Position numbers and translations under genes: made by a program | Part shown: positions 16,735 through 25,964 of the stretch, piece by piece | How positions within the stretch are numbered: the stretch's first letter is position 1 | How the letters are laid out: every line of letters begins with the position of its first letter | Notes under the pieces: generated by a model | Seen by the model: only the letters and a program-made list of their open reading frames with translations | What the model was told of the DNA's origin: nothing | The model's database searches: none | DNA from: Dictyoglomus thermophilum H-6-12 | GTDB lineage: Bacteria > Dictyoglomota > Dictyoglomia > Dictyoglomales > Dictyoglomaceae | DNA: 64,000 nucleotides | Assembly (NCBI RefSeq): GCF_000020965.1 | Contig: NC_011297.1 | Coordinates: forward strand, 1,584,525-1,648,524 | Direction: 5' to 3'

Positions 16735-17759
16735 AAGAAATAAAACTTCCCATATTACCCACAACTAGCGTAGGAAGTTTCCCCAAACCAGACTATTTAG
16801 TAAAGGCAAGAAATCAATATGCAAGAGGCTTAATTCCTTATTCTACTCTTCACGAGTTAGAGTTAAAAGCTACAGAAGAAGTTATAAGATTACAAGAAGA
16901 AATAGGAATAGATATATTAGTACATGGAGAAATGGAAAGAGGAGACATGGCAACCTATTTTGCCGAAAACTTAGAAGGATTTACCATAAGTGGCCTTGTA
17001 AGATCCTACGGAAATAGGTATTACAAGAAGCCTATTGTAATAGGAAAGATAAGAAGAACAAAACCTATTACTGTGGATATGTTTAAATATGCCCAAAGTT
17101 TGACGAAAAAGCCTGTAAAAGGAATGTTAACAGGACCTTATACTATAGCAGACTGGTCCTTTAACGAGTATTATGATAACAAGAGAGATTTAGTACTTGA
17201 TCTTGCAGAGGTAATAAATCAAGAAGCATTAGATTTAGAAAAAGCAGGAGCCCTATTCGTACAAATAGATGAACCTGCAGTTCCAACTCATCCAGAAGAG
17301 ATCGAAATAGCAAAAGAGGCTTTCAAAATTACCACAAGAGGTTTAAGAAGTTTTCTTATAACCCACATTTGCTATGGTGACTTTAGACCAATATGGAAAG
17401 AAGTAGTGAACTTCCCTGTCCATCAATTTGATCTTGAATTCACCAATAACGCTGATAAACTATATCCTCTTATAGAGAATGAGGGTTTTCCAAGAGAAAA
17501 GTATATTGCCGTTGGAGTCATCGATGTACACTCCCATAGAATAGAAAGTGTAGATGAGATAAAAGCAAGAATAAAAGAAGCATTAAAACATTTCAATCCA
17601 GAACAAGTATTTATTGATCCTGATTGTGGATTAAAAACAAGAACATGGGAAGAGGCAAAGGCAAAATTGGAAAATATGGTTAAAGCTGTGATGGAAGTAA
17701 GAGAGGAATTGGTAAAACAAGGCTATCCTTCTGAAATTACCATAAAATTAGATTTATGA
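16731..17759 (+). CDS. Core methionine synthase (MetE C-terminal domain type)
   Basis: A 342-residue single-domain protein corresponding to the catalytic C-terminal half of MetE, which moves a methyl group to homocysteine. Zinc ligands His212 and Cys214 (THICYGDF), Glu236 (HQFDLEF) and Cys299 (DPDCGL) show nearly the spacing of E. coli MetE H641, C643, E665, C726. TTSVGSFPKP at the start and GMLTGPYTIADWSF are typical. Stand-alone core enzymes are known in archaea and some anaerobic bacteria, where a methyl-corrinoid rather than folate may be the donor. It is translationally coupled to the altered paralogue before it and overlaps the mannosidase start by 4 nt. Confidence 0.82.
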   Translation: MKEIKLPILPTTSVGSFPKPDYLVKARNQYARGLIPYSTLHELELKATEEVIRLQEEIGIDILVHGEMERGDMATYFAENLEGFTISGLVRSYGNRYYKKPIVIGKIRRTKPITVDMFKYAQSLTKKPVKGMLTGPYTIADWSFNEYYDNKRDLVLDLAEVINQEALDLEKAGALFVQIDEPAVPTHPEEIEIAKEAFKITTRGLRSFLITHICYGDFRPIWKEVVNFPVHQFDLEFTNNADKLYPLIENEGFPREKYIAVGVIDVHSHRIESVDEIKARIKEALKHFNPEQVFIDPDCGLKTRTWEEAKAKLENMVKAVMEVREELVKQGYPSEITIKLDL

Positions 17760-19600
17760 GTGAGAAATATTTATTAGAACAATGGAACTTTTGGTTAGAC
17801 GAAATTTATAGCTACTCTATTATAAAGAAATATATCTTAGATGAATGGGGCTTTACAGATAAAAAAGAAGAAGCTGAAAACCTATCAAACTTAGAAAAAA
17901 TAAAACTTGGGGAGAGATGGAAAAAGGTTTCTCTCCCCGTATATTTCGTAAAAAGATTCAAATTATTAGAAAACTTCAAAAACTATCCCCTTTATATACA
18001 TATAGATGTAGGTGGAGAGGCTTTTTTATTCTTAAATAAAAAGCCTTATGCTGGTATAAATCCCTATCATAAGGATCACAAAATCCCCTATCAAGAAGAC
18101 TATCTTTTTCTTATAGAGGCAGTTCCTAAAGGCCTTTTCGGACAAAATCAGAAAAATCCAATTTTCAAAGAAGCATACATTTACCAAAAAGATGAGGAAT
18201 TATATAGAGCATGGCTCGCCTTCTATCTCATAAGGGAATTTGGCCTCCTCTTAGAAGAGACAAATAAAGAACTCCAGAAGAGAGTCCAAAATATCTTAGA
18301 GGAAACCCTTGGCAAAATTGATTTAATAAGTTCCCATCGGGAATTTATACAAAGAATTCAAAACACAAAATTTACCTTAGACCTTATAAATGGACTTTGG
18401 AGCCAGCCTGAATTTGAAAACATTGAGAAACCCATACCCAACGATTTAAGAGAGTCCATTATTCACTACTCCCAATTAGCATTAAGAATGCTCTCTCATT
18501 TAAAAGAGAAATATCCCAACTTAGGAGAGTTATATGCCATAGGACATGCTCATATAGATTATGCGTGGTTATGGCCAAGAGAGGAGACTATAAGAAAAGC
18601 TCAAAGAACCTTTTCTACTATTCTCAACCTTATGGAGAACTATTCAGATTTTATCTTTCTTCAAAGCAGTGCCCAGATTTACCAAGACATAAAAGAAAAT
18701 AATATTTATCTTTTTGAAAAGATAAAAGAAAGGGTAAAAGAAGGAAGATGGATAATTGAGGGAGGAACATGGGTAGAAAACGACTGTCAACTTCCTTGTG
18801 GAGAATCCTTTGTAAGGCAATTTTTATATGCCCAAAAGTTCTTCGAAAAGGAATTTGGAATAAGATGTAAACTTGCATGGCTTCCCGACACCTTCGGATT
18901 CAATCCTAATCTTCCCCAAATTCTAAAAAAGTCAGGAATTAAATACTTTGCAACCACAAAACTAACTTGGAATGAAACTAATACTTTTCCTTATGATCTC
19001 TTCTTGTGGAAGGGCATAGACGGAACAAAGGTTATAGCTCATATTTTTGGAAAAAACTGTGGTTATAATGGAACCACAGAGATTAAAGAGATTTGGAAGA
19101 CTTTTAATGATTTCCAACAAAAAGACATAATAAGTTCACTTATTTACTCCTATGGTTATGGTGATGGAGGCGGTGGTCCCACCTATGAGATGATTGAAAG
19201 ACTTAATCTTCTTAAAGATTTTCCTTTAATTCCTGAAATTAAAAAAGAAAATCCAATTGACTTCTTAGAAAAAATAAACGAAGAAAAACTTCCATTGTAT
19301 TATGGAGATCTATATTTAGAACTTCATAGAGGAACTTTTACAACCCAAGGGAGAATAAAAAGACTACACAGGATGGCAGAAAATCATTTAATAACCATAG
19401 AAAGTCTAAGTACCATACTTAATATCTTAGAGAATATATCTTATCCTAAGGAAGAAATAGATAAAAATTGGAAAAAACTTCTAAGAAATGAATTTCATGA
19501 CATCCTTCCTGGATCCTCTATAAAAGAGGTCTATGAAGATACTGAAAAAGAAATGAAAGAAATTTTAGATTTTAAGATTAATTTTCCCCTCATCGGCTAA
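17756..19600 (+). CDS. GH38 alpha-mannosidase, N-terminal part (catalytic), cut by a frameshift
   Basis: Residues 1-614 of a family GH38 alpha-mannosidase, which hydrolyses alpha-mannosides with a bound zinc or cobalt ion. GHAHIDYAWLWP gives ligands His266 and Asp268, WLPDTFGFNPNLP gives the nucleophile Asp378, and RNEFHDILPGSSIKEVYED gives His581. The frame ends at TAA 19598-19600 a few residues after a T4C4 run; the missing C-terminal half continues in another frame at once. The ATG overlaps the stop of the methionine synthase gene. The catalytic domain is complete here but the beta-sandwich half is not, so activity depends on whether the frameshift is real or bypassed. Confidence 0.85.
   Translation: MSEKYLLEQWNFWLDEIYSYSIIKKYILDEWGFTDKKEEAENLSNLEKIKLGERWKKVSLPVYFVKRFKLLENFKNYPLYIHIDVGGEAFLFLNKKPYAGINPYHKDHKIPYQEDYLFLIEAVPKGLFGQNQKNPIFKEAYIYQKDEELYRAWLAFYLIREFGLLLEETNKELQKRVQNILEETLGKIDLISSHREFIQRIQNTKFTLDLINGLWSQPEFENIEKPIPNDLRESIIHYSQLALRMLSHLKEKYPNLGELYAIGHAHIDYAWLWPREETIRKAQRTFSTILNLMENYSDFIFLQSSAQIYQDIKENNIYLFEKIKERVKEGRWIIEGGTWVENDCQLPCGESFVRQFLYAQKFFEKEFGIRCKLAWLPDTFGFNPNLPQILKKSGIKYFATTKLTWNETNTFPYDLFLWKGIDGTKVIAHIFGKNCGYNGTTEIKEIWKTFNDFQQKDIISSLIYSYGYGDGGGGPTYEMIERLNLLKDFPLIPEIKKENPIDFLEKINEEKLPLYYGDLYLELHRGTFTTQGRIKRLHRMAENHLITIESLSTILNILENISYPKEEIDKNWKKLLRNEFHDILPGSSIKEVYEDTEKEMKEILDFKINFPLIG
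19584..19590 (+). other. Frameshift point splitting the GH38 gene
   Basis: The first frame reads through TTTTCCCC and ends as FPLIG-stop. Removing one base of the C run gives FPSSAKKDYLLVYNPTSFPQ, which joins the two halves with no gap. This could be a sequencing or assembly error, a true mutation, or a site of ribosomal frameshifting. Confidence 0.7.
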
Positions 19601-19613
19601 AAAGGATTACCTT

Positions 19614-20852
19614 TTGGTATACAATCCAACCTCTTTCCCTCAAGAATTAAAATTTGAACTTGATACTGGTCAAAATCTATCCCTCATATATAAAGACGAA
19701 ATTTTACCTTCCCAGAAAACCTACGATAATAAAATGCTTTTCTATTCAAAAGACATATTAATTGAGCCTTTTAGCTTTATAACTCTCAAAATCTCTAAAG
19801 AGGAAGCAAAGAAAATAGAAACCGATCTTGTTGTTGAGAAAAATTCCCTTGAAAATACCTTTTTAAAAGTAGAAATAAACGAGGATGGAACTATAGACAT
19901 TCTATACAAAGACTTAAACAGAAAAATTTTTAAAGAGAGAGGAAATCAACTCTTCGTATTTCCAGATAGACCAAGATACTGGGAAGCTTGGGATATACCT
20001 TTGAATTACGAAAAATTTGGAAGAGAAATAAAAGACGTGGAGAAAATTGAGGTATTAGAAAAGGGTCCTTTAAGAGCAAGGATAAAAGTAGTAAAAAGAT
20101 ACAAAGATTCAAAAATAGTTCAGCACTATACCCTCTATTCTTACTCAAAGAGATTGGATATTGTAAGTGAAATTGAGTGGTACGAAAGAAGGACCGTGCT
20201 AAGAGCATATTTCCCTATGAATATACTTGCTCCTATTGTGCAGTACGAAATACCTTATGGTATTTACTGGAAACCAGTACATAAAAATACCTCATGGGAA
20301 AAAGCTCAGTTTGAAATTCCAGCCCATAGATTTATTGACCTCTCCCAAGGAGATTTTGGAGTAAGCATACTTAATAATGGAAAATATGGTCATAGCATTG
20401 ATGAAAACACTATAGGAATAACCTTATTGAGATCACCTCTAACCCCTGATTATACTGCAGATGTAGGTATACACACTTTTACATACTCTATTTTACCCCA
20501 TTTAGGCCCCTTAAATGAATCCACCATAAAAGAGGCAGAGGAACTTAATAGACCTCTTTATATTATGAATCTTAATGAATATAAAGGAGAAAAATCCCTT
20601 TTGGGTTGGGATAAAAGGAACGTAATACTTGGAGCACTGAAAAAAGCAGAAGATGAAGAGGGAATAATTTTAAGATTTGTAGAATACTTAGGAAAAGAAG
20701 AAGATGTTAATATAAAATTCAATATCTCAGTTAGAAAGATCTATGAAACAAATTTATTAGAGGATACGGAAAAAGAGATAAGTATTGAAAATTCTAATCT
20801 TAAACTACATATAAGACCTTTTGAAATAAAAACCATTAAAGTAATTTATTGA
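19614..20852 (+). CDS. GH38 alpha-mannosidase, C-terminal part
   Basis: About 412 residues matching the C-terminal beta-sandwich half of GH38 enzymes: LVYNPTSFPQ at its beginning, LKVEINEDGTIDILYKD, GNQLFVFPDRPRYWEAWDI, YEIPYGIYWKPVH and GDFGVSILNNGKYGHSIDENTIGITLLRSP are typical. The frame is open further upstream, to within the end of the first half, so the TTG at 19614 need not be a start; however AAAGGA lies 8 nt before it, so independent re-initiation is possible. Together the two parts give about 1030 residues, the normal size of a bacterial GH38 enzyme. Confidence 0.8.
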   Translation: MVYNPTSFPQELKFELDTGQNLSLIYKDEILPSQKTYDNKMLFYSKDILIEPFSFITLKISKEEAKKIETDLVVEKNSLENTFLKVEINEDGTIDILYKDLNRKIFKERGNQLFVFPDRPRYWEAWDIPLNYEKFGREIKDVEKIEVLEKGPLRARIKVVKRYKDSKIVQHYTLYSYSKRLDIVSEIEWYERRTVLRAYFPMNILAPIVQYEIPYGIYWKPVHKNTSWEKAQFEIPAHRFIDLSQGDFGVSILNNGKYGHSIDENTIGITLLRSPLTPDYTADVGIHTFTYSILPHLGPLNESTIKEAEELNRPLYIMNLNEYKGEKSLLGWDKRNVILGALKKAEDEEGIILRFVEYLGKEEDVNIKFNISVRKIYETNLLEDTEKEISIENSNLKLHIRPFEIKTIKVIY

Positions 20853-20877
20853 ACTACTTAAATTTTTGTGATATAAA
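20849..20877 (+). promoter_or_regulatory. Promoter of the membrane GGDEF gene
   Basis: TTGAAC (20849-20854), 17-nt spacer, TATAAA (20872-20877) with a TGa extension. The -35 overlaps the stop codon of the mannosidase gene. Confidence 0.6.
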
Positions 20878-20916
20878 AATCAAAAAATACCTCTTTGGGT
20901 GAGGGTAAGACCAATA

Positions 20917-22596
20917 ATGAAAATTAAGAACAAGATATTTCTCTACTATATATGCATATCATTGATATTTTTCACCTTCTTAGAAATTATTTTTGTAAAT
21001 GTCATAAAGAACGAATATCTTAGAAATTTTAAAGCCGAAATCCAAAATTACGTCAACCTATGCCTGAATTCCATCTCTGAAAAAAGCAAATTAATAATAG
21101 ACTTTGAAAACCCTCAAAATTTTATATCAAAAATAGAAAGTAAAATAAAGGGAAATCAAATACTTAAAGATCTTAAAGTTGGAGGCATAATTATCCAAAG
21201 TAATAACACATATAGTATAATCCCCACAATAGATTATGAAGCCCTTCCTGAAAATCTTCTCACAGAAAAGGATCTTTATTACAAAGACAACTATTTTTAT
21301 GTTTATCCTTTAACAAAAAATTCCTCTAACTCTACAGAATTAATATTTATTTATAATGCAAAAGAATTAAGAAATAAAATCGTAACTTCTGCTATCTCCT
21401 TTTCTCTACCTCTTCTTGCTCTCCAAGTATTCTTTACCATACTTTTTTACTACTCCATGAAGTACACCTATGTAAAACCCCTTGAAAAATTAGCTGAAAA
21501 CTTAACTTTAGAAAATGTCTCAATGAATATAGAAAGTCACGAGATAAATAGAAAGGATGAGATTGGAACCCTTACCAGAAAGATTATTGACTTTGAAAAA
21601 TCTATGAAAAACATAATAAGTTCTTATGAAAAAATTCTCCAACAAAAAGGAACTAACTTAAGCATACTTCTTCAATGTATTTCAGAATTTAATATGGCTA
21701 AAAAACCTGTAGACGTAGCAAAAGTAATAGCCAAACTTTGTAATGGAAACTTTCCCATAAAAATTTATGATGTTTATATCGTAAACCCTATAGAAAAAGA
21801 GGAGTTTTATCAAAATTTACAAATAATCAATAGAGAAGAAGCAAAAGAAATTTTAGACATGTTAAACTTCAATCCCAATAATAATTTCTATACCTCAAAA
21901 GACATAAAACTTTTTGCCTACAATGTTCCTGAAGATTATATCCTCATTCCACTAAGGAGAAATGAAAAATTATATGGGTTTATAGCAACGTCAACTCCTA
22001 CTTCTAATGATCTACAAGATACTACTCTTTCAATCCTATATCATCTTACTGTATCCCTTGAAAACTCCTTTCTCTACGAACATACTGAAAAGCTGTCTTA
22101 CGTTGATCCACTCACAGGGGTATATAATAAGAGAAAAATCGACGAAATCTTAGAAAACGAGGTAAACAGAGCCTTAAGGTATAACCGACCTTTAAGCTTG
22201 ATATTCATAGATATCGATCACTTCAAGAATATAAATGATACTTACGGACACATTATAGGAGACAGTTTTTTGAAGGAATTGGCTCTTTTTTTACTACGTA
22301 ATACAAGAAATATCGATACCATAGGAAGATTTGGAGGGGAAGAATTTGTATGTATCCTGCCTGAAACCGACCTAGAATCGGCTTATAAAGTAGGGGAAAA
22401 ATTAAGAGTCAGATGGAATATAGAAAGGCACATAATTCCTATTAAAATTGATGAAAAAATAGGGACTTTGAGTATGGGGATATCAAATCTTCCTACCCAC
22501 TCTAAGAATGCCAGGGAACTGTTAATATTAGCAGACAATGCCCTTTATAAAGCTAAAAAAGAAAGAAATAAAACCTTAATCGTGGGAAATTCTTAA
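20917..22596 (+). CDS. Membrane-bound GGDEF diguanylate cyclase
   Basis: A 559-residue protein: transmembrane helix at about 6-24, an extracytoplasmic segment of some 125 residues, a second helix (ISFSLPLLALQVFFTILFYY, about 160-180), a HAMP-like stretch, a GAF-like region, and a C-terminal GGDEF domain with GGEEF at 473-477 and an RxxD site (RNID) five residues before it. It should synthesise c-di-GMP in response to an external signal and be feedback inhibited. I choose the ATG at 20917 because GAGGG lies 10 nt upstream; a GTG 18 nt earlier is also in frame. Its last 21 nt overlap the convergent AlaX gene. Confidence 0.85.
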   Translation: MKIKNKIFLYYICISLIFFTFLEIIFVNVIKNEYLRNFKAEIQNYVNLCLNSISEKSKLIIDFENPQNFISKIESKIKGNQILKDLKVGGIIIQSNNTYSIIPTIDYEALPENLLTEKDLYYKDNYFYVYPLTKNSSNSTELIFIYNAKELRNKIVTSAISFSLPLLALQVFFTILFYYSMKYTYVKPLEKLAENLTLENVSMNIESHEINRKDEIGTLTRKIIDFEKSMKNIISSYEKILQQKGTNLSILLQCISEFNMAKKPVDVAKVIAKLCNGNFPIKIYDVYIVNPIEKEEFYQNLQIINREEAKEILDMLNFNPNNNFYTSKDIKLFAYNVPEDYILIPLRRNEKLYGFIATSTPTSNDLQDTTLSILYHLTVSLENSFLYEHTEKLSYVDPLTGVYNKRKIDEILENEVNRALRYNRPLSLIFIDIDHFKNINDTYGHIIGDSFLKELALFLLRNTRNIDTIGRFGGEEFVCILPETDLESAYKVGEKLRVRWNIERHIIPIKIDEKIGTLSMGISNLPTHSKNARELLILADNALYKAKKERNKTLIVGNS

Positions 22597-23724
22597 TAAG
22601 ATTTCCTCTATGAGTTTACTTGGATTTTCTATCTTACCCTGTAAAAAATTCCCTTCTTTACTCCCTCTCCATCCATTGCTCAAAAGAATATTACGAACCT
22701 TATCCCAAATATCATTCTCCACTTTTGAACCAAACACAAAACCTTGTCCTTGAGAATTAAAAAGAACACCTAAAATACCCTCTTTTGCCAAAAGTCTTTG
22801 AGCTATATGTTTTAAGTCCTCCATCTCAAGATCTAAAATCTTCAAAATCAATTTATAACCCCCAACCTCTATTGCATCTTTCAAGAGTAAATCAGCTCTA
22901 TAGGAATTCAATTCTTCTTTAAACTTCTTAACTTGTCTCTCTAAATTTTCTATTTTTACCAAAAGTATCTCTACTCCTTCAACAATATCAGGATTTCCCA
23001 ATAGTTCTTTAATTTTCTTATATTCCTTTTCCCTCTCCTCAAGTCTCTTAATCACTCTTCTTCCTGCTACAAATTCCACTCGCCAATATATATTATTCTT
23101 TCTGTAAAAATCTACTATCTTTAAAACCCTTAATTCTCCTAAGTTCTTTACATGTAGTCCTCCACAAGGATTTACATCAAGCCCTGGAATTTCAACTATC
23201 CTCGTTTTTTCATCTTTCCAGTATATAGAGACTGGTATATTCTTACCAATGAAATCATTAACCTTTTCTTCTACTTCTTTAATAAAACTTTCTGGATTTA
23301 AACCTTTATAAGGAATTTCAATCTTTGTATGATCTTCAAAAATTTGAAAGCCTGTAGTTTCAAGGGAATATTCCTTCTCTAAAATAGCTGAAAGAAGATG
23401 TTGGGCAGTATGCTGTTCCATATACTCCCTGCGTAGATCCTTGTCTATAAAGATATCAACTACTTCTCCTACTTTGGGAAATCTCTCCCCAGATTTTTTG
23501 CCCTTGTGCCATATTATTCCATCTTCCTCAAAAACATAATCAACTAAGATTTTCCAGCCATCCCCTATTATCTCTCCCTTATCTGAGGGCTGTCCTCCAC
23601 CTTCAGGGTAGAAGATAGTCTCGTCTAAGCTTAGAAGGAAATCTCCTTCTTGCTTTATCTTTCCAATTCTACTTTTCCACCTAAAAATTTCTGGATCTTC
23701 GTAATAAATCTTTCTTGTTTTCAT
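22576..23724 (-). CDS. Alanyl-tRNA editing protein AlaX (long form)
   Basis: A 382-residue stand-alone relative of the AlaRS editing domain that hydrolyses mischarged Ser- or Gly-tRNA(Ala). FYPEGGGQPSDKGEI is the family start; the zinc ligands are His105 and His109 (EQHTAQHLLSAI) with Cys187 and His191 (NPCGGLHVKNLGE). A coiled-coil segment and a DHHA1-like C-terminus (about 270-375) mark the long AlaX type. The 3' end overlaps the convergent GGDEF gene by 21 nt. The ATG has no ribosome site; TATAAT lies 7 nt upstream, suggesting a leaderless mRNA. Confidence 0.88.
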   Translation of the reverse strand: MKTRKIYYEDPEIFRWKSRIGKIKQEGDFLLSLDETIFYPEGGGQPSDKGEIIGDGWKILVDYVFEEDGIIWHKGKKSGERFPKVGEVVDIFIDKDLRREYMEQHTAQHLLSAILEKEYSLETTGFQIFEDHTKIEIPYKGLNPESFIKEVEEKVNDFIGKNIPVSIYWKDEKTRIVEIPGLDVNPCGGLHVKNLGELRVLKIVDFYRKNNIYWRVEFVAGRRVIKRLEEREKEYKKIKELLGNPDIVEGVEILLVKIENLERQVKKFKEELNSYRADLLLKDAIEVGGYKLILKILDLEMEDLKHIAQRLLAKEGILGVLFNSQGQGFVFGSKVENDIWDKVRNILLSNGWRGSKEGNFLQGKIENPSKLIEEILLRISHD

Positions 23725-23731
23725 GTCTTTA

Positions 23732-23737
23732 ATTATA
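23732..23737 (-). promoter_or_regulatory. -10 box of alaX (probable leaderless start)
   Basis: TATAAT on the minus strand lies 7 nt before the ATG at 23724, immediately after the terminator hairpin of the RRM gene. No Shine-Dalgarno sequence and no good -35 box are seen. Confidence 0.45.
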
Positions 23738-23749
23738 CAGCAAATAAAA

Positions 23750-23776
23750 AGCCCCTGCTATTTTTTAGCAGAGGCT
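23750..23776 (-). terminator. Intrinsic terminator of the RRM protein gene
   Basis: An 11-bp stem (one G-U pair) with a 5-nt A/T loop, AGCCTCTGCTA / TAGCAGGGGCT on the minus strand, followed by TTTTTATTT. Confidence 0.85.
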
Positions 23777-23810
23777 TCTCACTTTTCAAATTATCAATCT
23801 TTTAGATAAT

Positions 23811-24101
23811 TTAAAATCTTCTGGTATGATTTCTACCAGAATAAGACCTACGCTCTTCCTTAGGCCTTGCTTCGCTTACAACGATCTTTCTTCCATTAAA
23901 TTCATAACCATTGTAAGAATCAATAAGCTTCTGTGCTACTTCTTCGGTAGTCTCTACAAAAGCAAATCCCTTGGATCTTCCAGTATTACGATCGGTAATC
24001 AATCTAACACTTTGGATCTCTCCTTCTCCTCCGAAAAGTCCTTTGATATCCTCTTCGGTGGTCTGCCATGAAAGGTTGCCTACATACAGTGTCTTAACCA
24101 A
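23811..24101 (-). CDS. RNA-binding protein with one RRM domain
   Basis: A 96-residue protein that is almost entirely one RRM. The RNP2 motif LYVGNLSW (about 4-11) and the RNP1 motif KGFAFVETT (about 44-52) carry the aromatic residues that stack on RNA. A short Arg-rich tail (RRSYSGRNHTRRF) follows, as in cyanobacterial cold-inducible RRM proteins. Translation starts at TTG with AGGAGG nine nt upstream. It has a consensus promoter and a strong terminator, so it is a monocistronic, probably highly expressed gene. It probably acts as an RNA chaperone, by family analogy. Confidence 0.93.
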   Translation of the reverse strand: MVKTLYVGNLSWQTTEEDIKGLFGGEGEIQSVRLITDRNTGRSKGFAFVETTEEVAQKLIDSYNGYEFNGRKIVVSEARPKEERRSYSGRNHTRRF

Positions 24102-24134
24102 TTTAACGTACCTCCTAAAAAAATTTATTCTTTA

Positions 24135-24162
24135 ATTATACGCTTATTATTTTTTTTGTCAA
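24135..24162 (-). promoter_or_regulatory. Consensus promoter of the RRM gene
   Basis: TTGACA (24157-24162) and TATAAT (24135-24140) on the minus strand, both perfect, with a 16-nt spacer. It lies just after the stop of the upstream secreted protein gene. Confidence 0.85.
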
Positions 24163-24165
24163 ATT

Positions 24166-25890
24166 TTATTTTGCTTTATCAGAAGCAGGCATAAATTCTA
24201 AGTTGGGAGTAACTTTTACAGTAATAGTATGGTACCTCTCCCCAAAATAGTTAGTATCTCCTGTACATATATAATCTTTCCCTATTTTTTCATTAACTGC
24301 TCCCTTCAAAGTTTCAGTATTTAAATCAAGGATAAAATCTAAATCTTTTCCTTCCCCTTTTAAAATGTCCAAATCATTCTTGAATTTTAAACTTCTCGCA
24401 TAATACTCTTGAATCACTCTAATCTTTATTGGCACTTCTATACTTCTACTACTTAAAGGAATTTTCAAAACCCAATCATGATCTGCAATACCATTGCCAT
24501 CGGTGTCAGGTATCATAGTAGAGAAGGTCTCCCCTCCTATTACTGCCTCCACGTAAAATCTCTTTGAAGATATGTCTATTTTCTCATTTCTTGCAGTATA
24601 GGGAGTTATACCCCTTATATCTTTTACGACTAACCACATGACTTTATCCTTATAAGCAGGTTCATTTAAAGAATAATTAAAAAGAGAAGTATTATAAGAA
24701 AATCCATCCCACTCATATATCTGGGCTTTGAATTTCTTAGAGCCTACAAGATAATTTACTTTAACAAAAAAGTATAAATCTCCTGATAAAGCATCTAAAT
24801 TGTTCTCTCCCAAAGCGGACACATTGAAGAAAGAGTTATACAACGGGTCCTGCAAAACCAAGGCTAACGATCCTTTCAATAAAAGCTCATCCTTTAATAT
24901 AGTCAGCTCTCCTCCTACGCCAGCCGATGCCACTTTATAATCAATACCAATTTCTGCAAAAGCTTTTGTATCTATAGAGGGTTTTACGCTAATAGAACAA
25001 CTTAAACTATCTAAATTGGAGCTTAACTCTAATCCTATTCCTCCTCTTATGCCAAAAGTTCCTGTTATATTAAAAGGCCCTACAGGAGCACTTATTGGAA
25101 ATCCCCAGTCTACACCATATCTTAAATTTTCCTTTAGATCATATTTAGTTTTAAAATTCTTAGAATATTCCTTTTTTTCCAAGATATATACATTTAATTT
25201 TGCATCATCACCATTATTATTTCCCGAAACTAGATTAGTCTCAATCTTTATTAATTGAGCTTTACGCCCAAGGATTCCAGCTTCTGCCAAAGCATAAGCA
25301 TTTGTCAATATTTGACTTTCTTTCCCTTTCATCTCAAGGTTTGTAGAGATATTAATATTAAAATTATTATCCCCTAAGTCTAGATCCCACTTTTTAGAAA
25401 AATTGTAGTCCTTAAATTCCTTCATAGGTTCTTCATTTTGGACAGGTTGAAGAACAGCAAAAGGAGTAATACTTCTTAGAAGCTTTCTTTGCATCTCTAA
25501 ATCATCTCTTTTGATTAAAATCTTTTGTATAACAATCTCTTCTTCTTTATCCCTTAAAGAATACCCGTAAGAATTTAACTTCTTTTCAATTTCGTTTATC
25601 TCTCTTAAAAACTCCTCTCCTGTAATTTTGTTTCCATTTTCCAAAGTTATTACCTGACTCTTAGTGATCTTAAAGAAGTTGTAGTCAAAAGGTTTAAAAG
25701 TTATAGGAGTTTTTTTAATAGTGATTATATTAACATTAGAAGGACTCAATACAAGAGGAACATCCAATCTGATTTTTATGTTCTTAACACTTGGAGATAT
25801 ACTTGGTACGTTAAATCCTTCTTGATTCCCCTCGGCCAATCCAAAGAAAAGAAAGGCAAAAAGGATACTAAACAAAAATATTTTTCTCAT
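24166..25890 (-). CDS. Secreted protein of unknown function
   Basis: A 574-residue protein with a clear signal peptide (MRKIFLFSILFAFLFFGLAEG). I do not recognise a family. After a linker with charged helices (about 95-130), the body is rich in alternating beta-type sequence, including long stretches such as YGVDWGFPISAPVGPFNITG and GIRGGIGLELSS that would suit a beta-rich extracellular or outer-surface protein. DTDGNGIADHDW near residue 455 resembles a calcium-binding DxDGNGxxD loop. GGGGGAAATC precedes the ATG. It stands alone between the MFS carrier and the RRM gene. No catalytic motif is apparent, so I propose no enzymatic role. Confidence 0.6.
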   Translation of the reverse strand: MRKIFLFSILFAFLFFGLAEGNQEGFNVPSISPSVKNIKIRLDVPLVLSPSNVNIITIKKTPITFKPFDYNFFKITKSQVITLENGNKITGEEFLREINEIEKKLNSYGYSLRDKEEEIVIQKILIKRDDLEMQRKLLRSITPFAVLQPVQNEEPMKEFKDYNFSKKWDLDLGDNNFNINISTNLEMKGKESQILTNAYALAEAGILGRKAQLIKIETNLVSGNNNGDDAKLNVYILEKKEYSKNFKTKYDLKENLRYGVDWGFPISAPVGPFNITGTFGIRGGIGLELSSNLDSLSCSISVKPSIDTKAFAEIGIDYKVASAGVGGELTILKDELLLKGSLALVLQDPLYNSFFNVSALGENNLDALSGDLYFFVKVNYLVGSKKFKAQIYEWDGFSYNTSLFNYSLNEPAYKDKVMWLVVKDIRGITPYTARNEKIDISSKRFYVEAVIGGETFSTMIPDTDGNGIADHDWVLKIPLSSRSIEVPIKIRVIQEYYARSLKFKNDLDILKGEGKDLDFILDLNTETLKGAVNEKIGKDYICTGDTNYFGERYHTITVKVTPNLEFMPASDKAK

Positions 25891-25964
25891 GATTTCCCCC
25901 TGGGTTTTTAAGATAATTTAATATTAAAACAATAATTTTAAAAAATCAATAAAATTAAAAAATT

